Assembly (NCBI RefSeq): GCF_007833635.1
Contig: NZ_CP031125.1
Coordinates: 1,240,001-1,304,000 of the forward strand
Direction of reading: 5' to 3'
Length of the DNA: 64,000 nucleotides
Origin: Candidatus Pelagibacter sp. FZCC0015
GTDB lineage: Bacteria > Pseudomonadota > Alphaproteobacteria > Pelagibacterales > Pelagibacteraceae
Shown: positions 53,629 to 63,946 of the stretch, piece after piece
How the letters are laid out: each line of letters begins with the position of its first letter
Numbering within the stretch: the stretch's first letter is position 1
Notes under the pieces: model-generated
The model's input: the letters and a program-made list of their open reading frames with translations, nothing else
Told to the model about the DNA's origin: nothing
The model's database searches: none
Translations under genes and position numbers: made by a program

Positions 53629-54246
53629 ATGAATATAGAGATCAAAAAGTCAATAAAACCAGTAAATTATTTTGATGCTATTAATATATTAGAGTCGAGA
53701 TTAAAGGATTTATATGAAAATAATGAGAAAGAATTAATTTGGATTTTGGAGCATAATGAAGTTTTTACTGCAGGGACTTCCTATAAAGAGAATGAGATTA
53801 TTGATAAATCCATTAAAATACTAGAAACAAATAGAGGTGGTAAAATTACTTACCATGGACCTGGTCAATTAATTTGTTATTTTGTTTTAGATTTAAGAAA
53901 AAAAAAGGATATAAGAAAATTTATAACAATTATCGAAAAAACAATAATTCAAACTTTAAAATTTTATAAAATAGAAACGTTTCCAGATAAAGATAATATC
54001 GGTATATGGTATAAATATAATAATGAAGTAAAAAAAATTGCTGCAATAGGTATCAGGGTTAGTAAATGGATTGCCTATCATGGTTTTGCAATAAATATAA
54101 GTAATGATCTAGACAATTATAAAAAAATTATACCATGTGGAATTTCAGACAAAGGAGTAACTAATTTAAAAAATATTTTAGATCAGGATTACTCAGATCT
54201 AAGTGATATATTAATTAAAAATTTTATTTCAAATTTGAAAATCTAA
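53629..54246 (+). CDS. lipB: Octanoyl-[ACP]:protein N-octanoyltransferase
   Basis: LipB transfers octanoate from ACP to lipoyl domains, the first step of lipoate synthesis. The 205-residue protein has the core [21 protein letters not shown], the catalytic Lys in [23 protein letters not shown] and a [10 protein letters not shown] motif with the catalytic Cys. The 3' end overlaps the convergent pseudouridine synthase gene by 23 bp, so the transcripts have complementary 3' ends. lipA is not in the window. Confidence 0.94.
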   Translation: MNIEIKKSIKPVNYFDAINILESRLKDLYENNEKELIWILEHNEVFTAGTSYKENEIIDKSIKILETNRGGKITYHGPGQLICYFVLDLRKKKDIRKFITIIEKTIIQTLKFYKIETFPDKDNIGIWYKYNNEVKKIAAIGIRVSKWIAYHGFAINISNDLDNYKKIIPCGISDKGVTNLKNILDQDYSDLSDILIKNFISNLKI

Positions 54247-55141
54247 GTCTTTTAGATTTTAAAAGTTTTCTAAAATAATCAGGTAACAATGCTGAATAAG
54301 TATGTTTTATGTCATTAATTTTAAATTTAATTTGAAATGAATGAAGCATTAAATTTTTATTAATTCCTTTATTAGAATTTGATAATTTATATTTTGTATC
54401 ACCAAATATAGGATTTCCTATTGCATATAATTGTTTTCTTAACTGATGTTTTCTGCCAGTAATAGGTTTTAACTCTAATAAACTTGCTTCAGAATTTTTA
54501 TCAATAACTTTAAAAATTGTTTTTGCTTTTTCTATTATTTTTTTATCACCATCGTATCTAATTAGATCATCATCCCAAACACCAGACTTTTTATTAATTT
54601 CCCCTTGGCATATAGCTAAATAAGTTTTGTGTACTTTTCTCAGTCTAAATAAAGAAGTAAGCAATTGAGCGCTCTCTCTACTTTTGGCCATAATAAAAAC
54701 ACCAGAGGTATCTTTATCCAATCTATGAACAGAATATGGTTTTGTTCCCTCAAAAATTTCACTTTTAGAAAAAATATCAACCAGATTTTTTTTTGATTTA
54801 GTTCCACCTTGTACAGATATGCCTGATGCTTTATTTAAAACAACAAAATTGTCATTGTTATCAATAATTTGATCTTCATTTGATTTTATAATTTCTTTTG
54901 ATGGTAAAAACTTAATTTTTTTTTGGTGAATTATTTCTTTAAATTCAATGTTAAATATATTTATTTCATCTCTTGTTTTTACTTTAAAAGAGCTTTTAAC
55001 CTTCTTTCTATTTAGTTTTATTTTTCCTGTTCTTAAATATTTTTCAACAAGTCCTTGTGGAATTTTTCCAATTTTTAATCTTAACCATCTGTCCAAACGC
55101 ATATCATTACACGTCGAATCAACGATGTAAGATTTTTTCAT
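54224..55141 (-). CDS. RluA-family 23S rRNA pseudouridine synthase (RluC/RluD-like)
   Basis: The 305-residue protein has an N-terminal S4 RNA-binding domain ([21 protein letters not shown]) and a catalytic domain with the RluA-family motif [17 protein letters not shown] holding the catalytic Asp. [18 protein letters not shown] and IFGDTKY are also typical. RluC is the likeliest subfamily, with RluD not excluded. It starts 10 bp after the rplQ stop on the same strand but 3' to the ribosomal operon. Its 3' end overlaps lipB. Confidence 0.9.
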   Translation of the reverse strand: MKKSYIVDSTCNDMRLDRWLRLKIGKIPQGLVEKYLRTGKIKLNRKKVKSSFKVKTRDEINIFNIEFKEIIHQKKIKFLPSKEIIKSNEDQIIDNNDNFVVLNKASGISVQGGTKSKKNLVDIFSKSEIFEGTKPYSVHRLDKDTSGVFIMAKSRESAQLLTSLFRLRKVHKTYLAICQGEINKKSGVWDDDLIRYDGDKKIIEKAKTIFKVIDKNSEASLLELKPITGRKHQLRKQLYAIGNPIFGDTKYKLSNSNKGINKNLMLHSFQIKFKINDIKHTYSALLPDYFRKLLKSKRLRFSNLK

Positions 55142-55151
55142 GATTTAAGAT

Positions 55152-55595
55152 TTAAGCTGAAGCTTGTTTTTTCTCTTCCGTTTTAGGAGATTCTTTAGTT
55201 GTATCTTTTTTTGGTTTATCAACTCTTTTGGCTTCAACGTCTCTGTCAACAAATTCAATTATTGCCATTGGAGCATTGTCTCCATATCTAAATCCAGCTT
55301 TGATTATTCTTGTGTAACCACCTTTTCTATTCTGATATCTTTTAGAAAGTGTTTTTTTAACTTTATTAGCTGATTTAATATCTTGTAGTTTAGAAACCAA
55401 CATTTTGGTTGTCTGTAAAGTTTCTTTTTTTCCTAATGTTATTATTTTATCCGCTTGAGGTTTTAAAAATTTAGCTTTTGGCAAAGTGGTTTTAATCTGC
55501 TCATATTTAATCAAAGAATTCAGCATATTCTTAAGTAAAGCTTTTCTGTGTTCTGATGTTCTATTTAATTTCTTATTTGCCAAACCATGTCTCAT
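55152..55595 (-). CDS. rplQ: 50S ribosomal protein L17
   Basis: The 147-residue protein starts [20 protein letters not shown], the L17 signature, with the conserved RGGYTRI-like segment ([29 protein letters not shown]). A Lys/Glu/Thr-rich tail of about 28 residues (from VDKPKKD) extends beyond the core. It is directly after rpoA (one-base overlap) as the last gene of the alpha operon. Confidence 0.96.
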   Translation of the reverse strand: MRHGLANKKLNRTSEHRKALLKNMLNSLIKYEQIKTTLPKAKFLKPQADKIITLGKKETLQTTKMLVSKLQDIKSANKVKKTLSKRYQNRKGGYTRIIKAGFRYGDNAPMAIIEFVDRDVEAKRVDKPKKDTTKESPKTEEKKQASA

Positions 55596-56623
55596 TAAAT
55601 TGCTTCCTCCAATTTCTTAGACATTTCTGCAATATTGTCTGGTGGCCAGTTAGGAATTTCCATTCCTAAATATAGAGACATACCTGTTAAAACTTCTTTG
55701 ATTTCATTTAATGATTTTCTTCCAAAATTAGGTGTTCTCAACATTTCACCTTCAGATTTTTGAACTAGATCACCGATATAAATTATATTATCATTTTTTA
55801 GACAGTTCATTGATCTAACTGATAACTCTAACTCATCTACTTTTCTTAGTAAGTTTTTATTAAATTCAGGTTCAGTAGAAACTTCTTTTACAGGAGCTTC
55901 AACCGGCTCATCAAAATTAATAAACATTTTAAGTTGATCTTGGAAAATTCTAGCTGAATAAGCTACAGCATCTTCAGCAGAAATTGATCCATTAGTTTCA
56001 ACTTCCATTATTAATTTATCATAATCTAGTGCTTTACCTTCTCTAGCAGTACTTACTGAATATGAAACTTTTTTCACTGGACTATAAAGTGAGTCAATAG
56101 CAATAAGGCCTAATGGTGGCTCTTCAGGTTTATTTAGCTCTGCAGGAACATATCCTTTACCTGTATTTACATTCATCTCCATATGAAAAGTAGTATTTTC
56201 ATCTAGATTGCAAATAACTAAATCAGGATTTAAAATTTCAACATCTGCAACTGGAGCTATATCTGAAGCTTTAATTTCTCCAGGTCCTTTTGCGTCTAAA
56301 ATTAATTTTTTTGTACCTTCATAATTACTTTTCAACGCTAAAGATTTTACGTTTAAAACTATATCAGTCACATCTTCTCTAACACCTTTTATTGAAGTGA
56401 ATTCATGTAAAACTCCGTCAATTTGAATTGATGTAACAGCAGCTCCTCTTATTGATGATAATAAAATTCTTCTTAGAGAATTTCCTAAAGTTAATCCATA
56501 ACCTTTTTCTAAAGGCTCAGCTACAATTTTTGCATGAGTTAAGTCATCACTTATTTGAACATCTAATTTAGATGGCTTAATTAATGACTTCCAATTTTTT
56601 ACATTAACATTTTCGACTTCCAT
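55595..56623 (-). CDS. rpoA: RNA polymerase subunit alpha
   Basis: The 342-residue alpha subunit nucleates RNA polymerase assembly. The N-terminal domain includes [23 protein letters not shown], and the C-terminal domain, which contacts UP elements and activators, has [19 protein letters not shown] charged linker runs about 235-255. It shares one base with rpsK and one with rplQ, in the conserved rpsM-rpsK-rpoA-rplQ order. Confidence 0.98.
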   Translation of the reverse strand: MEVENVNVKNWKSLIKPSKLDVQISDDLTHAKIVAEPLEKGYGLTLGNSLRRILLSSIRGAAVTSIQIDGVLHEFTSIKGVREDVTDIVLNVKSLALKSNYEGTKKLILDAKGPGEIKASDIAPVADVEILNPDLVICNLDENTTFHMEMNVNTGKGYVPAELNKPEEPPLGLIAIDSLYSPVKKVSYSVSTAREGKALDYDKLIMEVETNGSISAEDAVAYSARIFQDQLKMFINFDEPVEAPVKEVSTEPEFNKNLLRKVDELELSVRSMNCLKNDNIIYIGDLVQKSEGEMLRTPNFGRKSLNEIKEVLTGMSLYLGMEIPNWPPDNIAEMSKKLEEAI

Positions 56624-57072
56624 TAAACTCTCCTTTTCTTTGGTGGTCTAGTTCCATTATGAGGCATAGGCGTAGTGTCTTTGATTGACAAAATCTTAAA
56701 TCCTCTAGCTTGCAATGCTCTTAAAGCTGTTTCCCTTCCTGATCCAGGTCCTTTGACTTCAACAGACAAAGTTTTCATTCCATGCTCAAGAGCTTTCGAA
56801 GCAGCAGAGTCAGCTGCTATCTGTGCAGCATACGGAGTGGACTTTCTTGATCCTTTAAACCCTTTTTGTCCAGCAGATGCCCATGAAATTACATTTCCAT
56901 TTGTATCAGCAATAGAGATAATAGTATTATTAAATGTTGATTGCACATAAGCAATTCCGTTTAAAATATTTTTCTTAATTCTCTTTTTTTTTGAATAAGA
57001 ACTTTTTACACTTTTCTTAGTAGACTTTTCTACTTTTTGATCTTTATTCTCAACCTTATCAGTTTTAGCCAT
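56623..57072 (-). CDS. rpsK: 30S ribosomal protein S11
   Basis: The 149-residue protein has a Lys-rich N-terminal extension of about 25-30 residues ahead of the usual core. The core includes [43 protein letters not shown] and the conserved C-terminus [18 protein letters not shown]. It is 2 bp after rpsM. The extension is basic and low in complexity. Confidence 0.97.
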   Translation of the reverse strand: MAKTDKVENKDQKVEKSTKKSVKSSYSKKKRIKKNILNGIAYVQSTFNNTIISIADTNGNVISWASAGQKGFKGSRKSTPYAAQIAADSAASKALEHGMKTLSVEVKGPGSGRETALRALQARGFKILSIKDTTPMPHNGTRPPKKRRV

Positions 57073-57074
57073 AA

Positions 57075-57458
57075 CTATTTTTTAGTTGGTGTTAATTTTT
57101 TTCCAGCAATAGCGATTGCTTTTCCTTTTCTTGTCCTTGCATTACATCTAGTTCTTTGTCCTCTAACAGGTAATTTTTTTCTATGTCTTGTTCCTCTATA
57201 ACAAGCTAGATCAATTAATCTTTTTATACTTAATGAATAATCTCTCCTTAAATCACCTTCTACTTTGAAGTTTTGATCGATGTACTCTCTAATTTTTAAA
57301 ATCTCTTCATCTGTTAATTCATTTACTCTTTTAGCTCTTGGAATTTCTAAAGATGAACAAATCTGCTGAGAGAATTTATCACCAATTCCATAAATATAAG
57401 TTAAACCTATATGAACAAGCTTATTCTGTGGAATGTTTATACCTGCGATACGAGCCAT
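57075..57458 (-). CDS. rpsM: 30S ribosomal protein S13
   Basis: The 127-residue protein starts [13 protein letters not shown], contains [14 protein letters not shown] and the basic [25 protein letters not shown]. It lies in the small-subunit head near the P-site. A 54 bp gap separates it from adk upstream, one of the larger gaps in this operon; no rpmJ gene is seen here. Confidence 0.98.
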   Translation of the reverse strand: MARIAGINIPQNKLVHIGLTYIYGIGDKFSQQICSSLEIPRAKRVNELTDEEILKIREYIDQNFKVEGDLRRDYSLSIKRLIDLACYRGTRHRKKLPVRGQRTRCNARTRKGKAIAIAGKKLTPTKK

Positions 57459-57512
57459 AATTTTGTGATAAATTGTGCCTTTTATATAAGAAGATTAATC
57501 AAAGTCAACGTC

Positions 57513-58076
57513 TTATACATTGATAAAAGTGTCTATTTTCCTTGTTATTTCTTCAATTTCTAAGCTTCCATCAATCTCTTTAAAATTTGGATTCTCAGAA
57601 TAGAAATTTAGAACTGGTTGGGTAGTTTCCATGTATTTCTCATATCTTTTAACTATAGTATGACTATCATCATCAGACCTATTTTCTATAATTTTTCTCT
57701 TCTCAAGCCTTTTGAGAATTATTTCTTTATCTACGTTTAGAAATAAAATTAAATCTATGCTTTGATTTGAATTTTTTAATAACACTTCTAAATTTTTTGC
57801 CTGACTTAATGATCGAGGATATCCATCAAAGATTAATTTGTTTTTTTTTTGAGGATCAGATATTAAATTTTCTATTAGTTTATTAACAATATTATCACTT
57901 ATAAATTTTCCATTCTTCATATCATTAGTTATAGCTTTACCAATGTCTGAATTTTTTTTGATTTCTTCTCTTAAAAGATCACCAGTTGAAATTTGAAAAG
58001 CATTTAATTTGTTTACAAGATATTTAGACTGAGTACCTTTTCCAGCACCAGGGGGTCCAAATAAAATTATATTCAC
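57513..58076 (-). CDS. adk: Adenylate kinase
   Basis: Adk interconverts ATP plus AMP with two ADP. The 187-residue protein has the P-loop LFGPPGAGKGTQSKYL, the AMP site STGDLLREE, FDGYPRS, and a short LID region (RKIIENRSDDDSH) without zinc ligands. The secY-adk-rpsM order is common in alphaproteobacteria. It is adjacent to secY with no gap. Confidence 0.97.
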   Translation of the reverse strand: MNIILFGPPGAGKGTQSKYLVNKLNAFQISTGDLLREEIKKNSDIGKAITNDMKNGKFISDNIVNKLIENLISDPQKKNKLIFDGYPRSLSQAKNLEVLLKNSNQSIDLILFLNVDKEIILKRLEKRKIIENRSDDDSHTIVKRYEKYMETTQPVLNFYSENPNFKEIDGSLEIEEITRKIDTFINV

Positions 58077-59357
58077 TTACTTACCAAATTTTGTTTTTTT
58101 AATCAGTTGTTCGTATTGTGAACTCATTAATCTTGTTTGTATTTGTGTTACAGTATCGATAGCTACAACAACAACAATTAATATAGATGCACCACCTAAA
58201 TAAAAAGGTATTGGATAGTTTGCAATTAAAAATTCCGGCATCAAACAAACTAGAGTTAAATATAGAGCACCAATCGTAGTTAATTTTGTTGAAATATTTT
58301 CAATATACAACGCTGTACTTTCGCCTGGTCTAATTCCTGGTACAAAACCTCCATACTTCCTAAGATTCTCAGCAGTTTCGGTTGGATTGAATGTTATAGA
58401 CGTATAAAAAAAAGTAAAAAATATTATTCCTGATGCATACAGCAACATATAAAGAGGTTGACCTTGCGTAAAATAAGAGCTCAAGTTTAAAAATGTTTCA
58501 TTGTTAGAAAATGAAAAATTTGAGAATGTTACCGGTAGTAATAGAAGTGCAGAAGCAAAAATTGCAGGAATTACTCCAGCCTGATTTATTTTTAAAGGTA
58601 AATGTGATGACTCTCCTCCATACATTTTGTTTCCCATTTGTCTTTTTGGATAATTAATAAGAATTTTTCTTAATGCTCTTTCCATAAAAACTACAAAAAG
58701 AATTGTAACAATTAATAGAACAAATATAGCTAGGATCATAAATGTTGAAACAGCACCCGTTCTACCTAATTCAAAAGTTGTAACTAAAGCTCTTGGAATT
58801 TCTGCTACAATACCAGCAAAAATTATTAACGATATACCGTTACCTATACCTCTTTGAGTAATTTGTTCTCCCAGCCACATTAAAAATATTGTTCCTGCAA
58901 CTATTGTTGTAACAGTAGTTATTTTAAAAAAAGGTCCTGGGTTAATTACTAAGTCAGCCGATGACTCTAGACCAACAGATAAACCATATCCTTGAACTGT
59001 TGCAAGTAATACTGTTCCATATCTAGTGATTTGTGTAATTTTAGCTCTGCCTGTCTCACCTTGAGCTTTTAGATTTTTAAAATAGTCAGAAACCCCAGTC
59101 AAAAGTTGAACTATAATTGCTGAAGAAATGTAAGGCATAATACCTAATGCAAATATTGCCATTCTGCTAACTGCACCACCTGCAAAAACATTAAACATGC
59201 CAAGCAATCCTTTTTGATTACCTTCCATCATGATTTTCAGTTGTTCAGGATCTATACCAGGTAAAGGTACAAATGTTCCAAATCTATAAACGGCTAATAT
59301 TAAAATAGTAAATATAATTCTATTTCTTAAATCATTTGTTGATGATGATGCACTCAT
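58077..59357 (-). CDS. secY: Preprotein translocase subunit SecY
   Basis: SecY forms the protein-conducting channel. The 426-residue protein has about ten membrane helices and the motifs FVPLPGIDP, GIMPYISSAIIVQLLTG, the plug/TM region and RKYGGFVPGIRPGEST near the C-terminal half. Length is close to the norm. It should export the many signal-peptide proteins encoded in this window. It lies between rplO (9 bp) and adk. Confidence 0.98.
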   Translation of the reverse strand: MSASSSTNDLRNRIIFTILILAVYRFGTFVPLPGIDPEQLKIMMEGNQKGLLGMFNVFAGGAVSRMAIFALGIMPYISSAIIVQLLTGVSDYFKNLKAQGETGRAKITQITRYGTVLLATVQGYGLSVGLESSADLVINPGPFFKITTVTTIVAGTIFLMWLGEQITQRGIGNGISLIIFAGIVAEIPRALVTTFELGRTGAVSTFMILAIFVLLIVTILFVVFMERALRKILINYPKRQMGNKMYGGESSHLPLKINQAGVIPAIFASALLLLPVTFSNFSFSNNETFLNLSSYFTQGQPLYMLLYASGIIFFTFFYTSITFNPTETAENLRKYGGFVPGIRPGESTALYIENISTKLTTIGALYLTLVCLMPEFLIANYPIPFYLGGASILIVVVVAIDTVTQIQTRLMSSQYEQLIKKTKFGK

Positions 59358-59366
59358 ATAAACAAA

Positions 59367-59819
59367 CTATTTTTTTAATTGAATAGATCCACCAATTTTT
59401 TCTAGTTTTTCTATTGCTGATTTAGAGGCCAGATCAGCTTCAATATTAATTTTATCTTTTACTTCCCCAGATCCTAAAATTTTTAATTTTTTTGAGTTTT
59501 TATTTATTAGTTTAAGTTTTTTTAATAATTCAGAGTTTAATACTTCATTTGGATTGATATTTTTCTTGTCTATATAAGATTGAATTTTATCTAGATTTAA
59601 AATTGCAACATTCTCTTTTGATATTGGATTAAAACCTCTTTTTGGAAGTCTTCTGTATAATGGCATTTGGCCACCTTCAAAACTTTTTATAGCTACACCA
59701 GATCTTGATTTTTGACCTTTTACACCTCTACCCGATGTCTTTCCTTTACCCGAGCCAATTCCTCTTCCAACTCTTATTTTAGATTTATTGATTTTTTCTC
59801 TATTATTTAAAGTAATCAT
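59367..59819 (-). CDS. rplO: 50S ribosomal protein L15
   Basis: The 150-residue protein has the Gly/Arg-rich N-terminus [20 protein letters not shown], the [25 protein letters not shown] segment and a C-terminal domain with [18 protein letters not shown]. Its start shares one base with the rpsE stop. rpmD (L30), which often precedes rplO, is not present between rpsE and rplO. Confidence 0.97.
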   Translation of the reverse strand: MITLNNREKINKSKIRVGRGIGSGKGKTSGRGVKGQKSRSGVAIKSFEGGQMPLYRRLPKRGFNPISKENVAILNLDKIQSYIDKKNINPNEVLNSELLKKLKLINKNSKKLKILGSGEVKDKINIEADLASKSAIEKLEKIGGSIQLKK

Positions 59820-60334
59820 TATCCTCTTTTTTCAATTATTTCAGAAATTTTTTTATTTCTAATTGCTGATATTTGTTTTGGTGAACTTTGTTTCATTAAT
59901 GCTTTCATTGTAGCTCTAATAACATTGTGTGCGTTAGAAGTTCCCATAGATTTTGCAACAATATCTTTTACTCCTAAAACTTCACACACTGCCCTAACAG
60001 GACCACCCGCAATAATACCTGTTCCTTTTGAAGCAGCTCTTAGAACTATTCTACCCGAGCCATCTTTTGCCTTAACATCATGATGTATCGTTCTGCCTTC
60101 TCTTAATGGTATATGAGTAAGCTTTCTTCTTGCCATCTCATTTGCTTTTTTTATAGCATCAGGAACTTGTTTAGCTTTTGCGTGAGCTATACCAATTTTA
60201 CCTGCTTGATTTCCAACAACTACAAGCGCTGAAAATCCAAATCTTCTTCCACCTTTGACAACTTTAGTAATTCGATTTATGTGAACTAATTTTTCTAATA
60301 TATCGTCTGTTTTTTTATCTTTAAAATTTTCCAT
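59819..60334 (-). CDS. rpsE: 30S ribosomal protein S5
   Basis: The 171-residue protein has the S5 N-terminal domain ([30 protein letters not shown]) and C-terminal domain ([29 protein letters not shown]). S5 contributes to decoding accuracy and mRNA unwinding. It lies 2 bp after rplR. The sequence is canonical. Confidence 0.97.
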   Translation of the reverse strand: MENFKDKKTDDILEKLVHINRITKVVKGGRRFGFSALVVVGNQAGKIGIAHAKAKQVPDAIKKANEMARRKLTHIPLREGRTIHHDVKAKDGSGRIVLRAASKGTGIIAGGPVRAVCEVLGVKDIVAKSMGTSNAHNVIRATMKALMKQSSPKQISAIRNKKISEIIEKRG

Positions 60335-60336
60335 AA

Positions 60337-60693
60337 TTAAAATTCCATTCCGTTTTCTCTTAAAGTTTCTGCAAAAACTTTAATTCTACCGTGATATTTG
60401 TAAGAACCTCTATCAAAGTAAATTTTAGTAATATTTTTCTCTTGAGCTTTTTTAGCTAATTTTTGAGCAACCAATTTAGATAGCTCAGTTTTATTAACTT
60501 TGTCTGCTGATCTAAGGCCTTTTTCTATAGATGAAGCTGATAACAAGGTTACTTTTTTTGTATCATCAATTATTTGAGCTGAAATATTTTTTGATGATCT
60601 AGAGATACTTAATCTAAATCTATCTTTTGGAGCTACTTTTTTAACTTTATTGCTAACTCTAAATCTTTTTCTTATGCTAGTGTTTAATTTCAT
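60337..60693 (-). CDS. rplR: 50S ribosomal protein L18
   Basis: The 118-residue protein binds 5S rRNA. It has the [20 protein letters not shown] strand region and the C-terminal motif [29 protein letters not shown]. It shares one base with the rplF stop and lies 2 bp before rpsE. Confidence 0.97.
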   Translation of the reverse strand: MKLNTSIRKRFRVSNKVKKVAPKDRFRLSISRSSKNISAQIIDDTKKVTLLSASSIEKGLRSADKVNKTELSKLVAQKLAKKAQEKNITKIYFDRGSYKYHGRIKVFAETLRENGMEF

Positions 60694-61232
60694 TACTTTT
60701 TCTTACCCTCTTTTTTAAGAACATACTGTCCTTTTTCTCGAACACCTTTTCCTTTATATGGCTCGATTTTTCTTAATGTTTTGATTTTAGAAGCAACTTC
60801 ACCAACTAGCTGCTTGTCAGAGCCTGTAATTTTTAATGTTGTTTGTTTTTCTACGGCAATTTTAATGCCCTCTGGTATGTCAAAATTGATATCATGACTA
60901 TAACCCAATTGTAAGTTTAACTGATTTCCTTTTAACGCTGCTCTATAACCAACACCAACTAATTCTAAGGTTTTTTCATAACCTGTGCTTGATCCAATAA
61001 CAGCATTATTGATTAAACTTCTATTCATTCCCCAAAGTCTTTTTGAGTTTTGATCTACTTTTTTTGGTTTAATAGAAATTTCTTTACCCTCAATTATGTC
61101 TAAATTAAACATATCTAGATCAACATTGATTGATTTTTTCCCTAGAGGTCCTTCTATATTTATAATATTACCAGCTAAAGCAACTTTTACTTTTTCAGGG
61201 ATTGATATGTTAATTTTTCCTATTTTAGACAT
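60693..61232 (-). CDS. rplF: 50S ribosomal protein L6
   Basis: The 179-residue protein has two L6 domains, with [16 protein letters not shown] [19 protein letters not shown] in the middle and the C-terminal [25 protein letters not shown]. It shares one base with rpsH and one with rplR. Confidence 0.97.
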   Translation of the reverse strand: MSKIGKINISIPEKVKVALAGNIINIEGPLGKKSINVDLDMFNLDIIEGKEISIKPKKVDQNSKRLWGMNRSLINNAVIGSSTGYEKTLELVGVGYRAALKGNQLNLQLGYSHDINFDIPEGIKIAVEKQTTLKITGSDKQLVGEVASKIKTLRKIEPYKGKGVREKGQYVLKKEGKKK

Positions 61233-61627
61233 TAAAATACCTTACAAATTATTTCGCCACCAACTTTTTGTTTTCTTGCATCTATGTCTGTCATTACTCC
61301 TTTTGGAGTTGAAACAATAGCAATTCCTAGACCATTATTTATTTTAGGCAAGCTATCAGCAGATGAAAAAATTCTTCTTCCAGGTTTTGACACTCTTTCA
61401 AAAGCACTTATTACTGGATTACCTGAATGGTACTTAAGTTCTAATGATAGCATTGGTTTCTTTTCTTCAGAACTTACTTTAAAATCTTTAATAAAACCTT
61501 CGTTTTTAAGTATATCTGCAATTTTTGTTTTAAAATTAGAAGAAGGTAATTCTACTTTTTTATGATTTCTAGCTTGAGCGTTCTTCACTCTTGCAATCAT
61601 ATCTCCTATTGGGTCACTTAAACTCAT
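61232..61627 (-). CDS. rpsH: 30S ribosomal protein S8
   Basis: The 131-residue protein starts MSLSDPIGDMIARVKNAQ and has the S8 C-terminal RNA-binding segment LGIAIVSTPKGVMTDIDARKQKVGGEIICKVF. S8 binds 16S rRNA and, in some bacteria, represses the spc operon at its own mRNA; no such site was identified here. Confidence 0.98.
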   Translation of the reverse strand: MSLSDPIGDMIARVKNAQARNHKKVELPSSNFKTKIADILKNEGFIKDFKVSSEEKKPMLSLELKYHSGNPVISAFERVSKPGRRIFSSADSLPKINNGLGIAIVSTPKGVMTDIDARKQKVGGEIICKVF

Positions 61628-61638
61628 AATTTTCCTTT

Positions 61639-61944
61639 CTACCAGCTAGATTTAACTAAGCCAGGTATCTTTCCTTGTAATCCTAATTGTCTTAATGCAA
61701 TTCTTGAAATCTTTAATTTTCTGTAAACACCATGAGGTCTTCCAGTAATCTCACATCTATTCATAACTCTTATTTTTGCAGAGTTTCTTGGCAATTTAGA
61801 TAATTTTTGCTGCGCTTTAAATCTTTCTTCTAATGGAATCTTTTTATCCATTACAATCTTCTTTAATGCTTGTCTTTTTTTATAAAGCCTATCTGAAAGC
61901 TTAATTCTTTTTTTATTCTTATTAACAGCGCTTAACTTTGCCAT
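61639..61944 (-). CDS. rpsN: 30S ribosomal protein S14
   Basis: The 101-residue protein is the long, zinc-free form of S14. It lacks the CxxC pairs of the short form and has RNRCEITGRPHGVYRKLKISRIALRQLGLQGKIPGLVKSSW-type C-terminal sequence, with the conserved terminal SSW. This fits a zinc-sparing ribosome. It lies between rplE and rpsH. Confidence 0.97.
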   Translation of the reverse strand: MAKLSAVNKNKKRIKLSDRLYKKRQALKKIVMDKKIPLEERFKAQQKLSKLPRNSAKIRVMNRCEITGRPHGVYRKLKISRIALRQLGLQGKIPGLVKSSW

Positions 61945-61946
61945 AT

Positions 61947-62501
61947 TTAATTATCTCCTTTTTTAATAAATGGAAAATTCATTTTTTCTAGTAACGCAAA
62001 ACTATGCTCTTTATTTATTGCTTTAATAACTATTACTATATCTAAACCTCTAACTTTGTCTGCTCTATCAAAGCTTACTTCTGGGAAAATTATATGTTCT
62101 TTAATTCCAAATGTATAATTACCAAATTTGTCAAAGCCTTTTGATGACAAACCTCTAAAATCTTTGATTCTTGGTAATGCAATATTCACTAATCTGTCTA
62201 AGAATTCATACATTCTATTTTTTCTTAAAGTTACTTTTAAACCAGCGTTTGATCCTTTTCTTGTTTTAAAGTTCGCAACTGATTTTTTAAATTTTGTTGT
62301 TACTGGTTTTTGACCAGTAATTTTAGCCATATCTTCTTCACATGATTTTAAAATCTTAGAGTCTGAAGCATCTAAACCAAGACCCATATTTAATATAACT
62401 TTCTCAATTCTTGGAGCCATATAAATATTCTTAAAACCAAACTGATCTTTTAATGCGGGCTGAATTTCTTTATTGAATATTTCTTTTAATCTTGGTGTCA
62501 T
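61947..62501 (-). CDS. rplE: 50S ribosomal protein L5
   Basis: The 184-residue protein binds 5S rRNA. It has PRIEKVILNMGLG, the TGQKPVTTKFKKSVANFKTRKG segment, and the C-terminal FGIKEHIIFPEVSFD. It overlaps rplX by one base and precedes rpsN by 2 bp. Confidence 0.98.
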   Translation of the reverse strand: MTPRLKEIFNKEIQPALKDQFGFKNIYMAPRIEKVILNMGLGLDASDSKILKSCEEDMAKITGQKPVTTKFKKSVANFKTRKGSNAGLKVTLRKNRMYEFLDRLVNIALPRIKDFRGLSSKGFDKFGNYTFGIKEHIIFPEVSFDRADKVRGLDIVIVIKAINKEHSFALLEKMNFPFIKKGDN

Positions 62502-62746
62502 TATTTTTTAGCCTCTTTTTTCTTTGCTGCTTTTTCATCAATTAGTTTTAAGTTAGAAATATGAATAAAGCTCTCCTTTGGAAAAATACCACCTTTTTTC
62601 TCTTTTGTTGTTTTTACGTGTTTTTTAACCATGTTAATTTCTTTAACTTTAGCTCTGTTATTGGCTCTATCTATTTCAATAACTTCACCTTCTTTTTTTT
62701 TATCTTTTCCAGTTAAAATTCTTACTTTCAAACCTTTTTTAATCAT
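62501..62746 (-). CDS. rplX: 50S ribosomal protein L24 (short form)
   Basis: The 81-residue protein has the KOW motif region ([20 protein letters not shown]) followed by [31 protein letters not shown]. Typical L24 is about 100-105 residues; here the C-terminal domain is shortened and ends in a Lys/Ala-rich tail. It shares one base with each of its neighbours rplN and rplE. Confidence 0.95.
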   Translation of the reverse strand: MIKKGLKVRILTGKDKKKEGEVIEIDRANNRAKVKEINMVKKHVKTTKEKKGGIFPKESFIHISNLKLIDEKAAKKKEAKK

Positions 62747-63114
62747 TATAAAACCTCCGGTGCCAATGAAATAATTTTCATTTGACCTCTACTTCTTAAT
62801 TCTCTTGTAACTGGACCAAAAATCCTTGTTCCAACTGGTTCTCCTTTGTCATCAACTAACACAGCAGCATTATTATCAAATCTTACTTTAGAACCGTCAT
62901 TTCTATGAATTCCCTTTTTAACCCTTACAACTACAGCCTTATGTACAGATCCTTTTTTAACTTTTCCTTTAGGCATCGCTTCTTTAACTGCAATTACAAT
63001 TGTATCACCAATACTAGCGTATCTTCTTTTTGATCCACCTAGAACTTTAATGCACTCAATTCTTTTTGCACCAGTATTATCAGCTACTTGTAATTCTGTT
63101 TGAACACCAATCAT
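62746..63114 (-). CDS. rplN: 50S ribosomal protein L14
   Basis: The 122-residue protein starts [22 protein letters not shown] and contains [24 protein letters not shown] and [11 protein letters not shown]. It sits at the subunit interface. Its start shares one base with the rpsQ stop. The sequence is canonical. Confidence 0.98.
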   Translation of the reverse strand: MIGVQTELQVADNTGAKRIECIKVLGGSKRRYASIGDTIVIAVKEAMPKGKVKKGSVHKAVVVRVKKGIHRNDGSKVRFDNNAAVLVDDKGEPVGTRIFGPVTRELRSRGQMKIISLAPEVL

Positions 63115-63350
63115 TACTTTGTACTCTCCATAACTTGAAATTTTTTATTTTTTGAAAAAGGTTTGCTCTCAATAATTGAAACTTTGTCACCAGTTTTGAA
63201 CTTATTATTTTCATCGTGAGCATTATAATTTTTTCTAACTCTGATTACTTTTTTAAGAACTGGGTGAGAATATTTACGTTCTACCATAACAGTAACTGTT
63301 TTATTTGGTTTATCGCTTATGACTACTCCTGTAAGTATTTTTTTAGGCAT
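63114..63350 (-). CDS. rpsQ: 30S ribosomal protein S17
   Basis: The 78-residue OB-fold protein has [21 protein letters not shown] and [21 protein letters not shown], typical of S17. It overlaps rpmC by 8 bp, one of the longer overlaps within this operon. Confidence 0.97.
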   Translation of the reverse strand: MPKKILTGVVISDKPNKTVTVMVERKYSHPVLKKVIRVRKNYNAHDENNKFKTGDKVSIIESKPFSKNKKFQVMESTK

Positions 63351-63534
63351 TTGCTTTTCCTTTTAAAATTGTTTTTAATCTTGCTATTGTTTTTCTAGTC
63401 TCCCCAATTTTAGCTGGGTTTGTTACTTGTGAATTCATTTTTTGAAATCTGAAATTAAAAAGATCTTTTTTAAGTTTATCAATATTCTTCACAATTTCGT
63501 CCTTTGATAATTTTTTAATTTCTTGTTTTTTCAT
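63343..63534 (-). CDS. rpmC: 50S ribosomal protein L29
   Basis: The 63-residue protein is a two-helix L29: [32 protein letters not shown] and then [16 protein letters not shown]29 sits near the tunnel exit beside L23. It overlaps rpsQ by 8 bp and shares one base with rplP. Confidence 0.95.
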   Translation of the reverse strand: MKKQEIKKLSKDEIVKNIDKLKKDLFNFRFQKMNSQVTNPAKIGETRKTIARLKTILKGKANA

Positions 63535-63944
63535 TATGCAAATCTCTTAATAGTTTTGGTCTTAATTGGTAATTTAGCTGATGCTTTATATAAAGCTTCT
63601 TTAGCAATTTGTTCAGAAACACCATCAACTTCAAACAATATTCTTCCTGGTTTTACTCTGCATGCAAAATATTCTGGTGATCCTTTACCTTTACCCATTC
63701 TGACCTCAATCGGTTTTTTAGAAACTGGTATATTTGGAAATATTCTTGTCCAAACTCTTCCTTGTCTTTTCATGTGTCTTGTTAATGCAACCCTTGCAGC
63801 CTCTATTTGTTTTCCAGTAACTCTTTCAGGTTGCAAAGCCTTTAATGCGTAAGCACCATAATTAATAGTACTTGCTCTAGTAGCAGTACCGTGAATTCTG
63901 CCTTTATGCGCTTTTCTCCACTTTGTTCTTACTGGTTGAAGCAT
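63534..63944 (-). CDS. rplP: 50S ribosomal protein L16
   Basis: The 136-residue protein starts [16 protein letters not shown] and contains [24 protein letters not shown] and [21 protein letters not shown], all typical of L16 near the A-site. It lies 2 bp after the end of the rpsC fragment. Confidence 0.98.
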   Translation of the reverse strand: MLQPVRTKWRKAHKGRIHGTATRASTINYGAYALKALQPERVTGKQIEAARVALTRHMKRQGRVWTRIFPNIPVSKKPIEVRMGKGKGSPEYFACRVKPGRILFEVDGVSEQIAKEALYKASAKLPIKTKTIKRFA

Positions 63945-63946
63945 TA

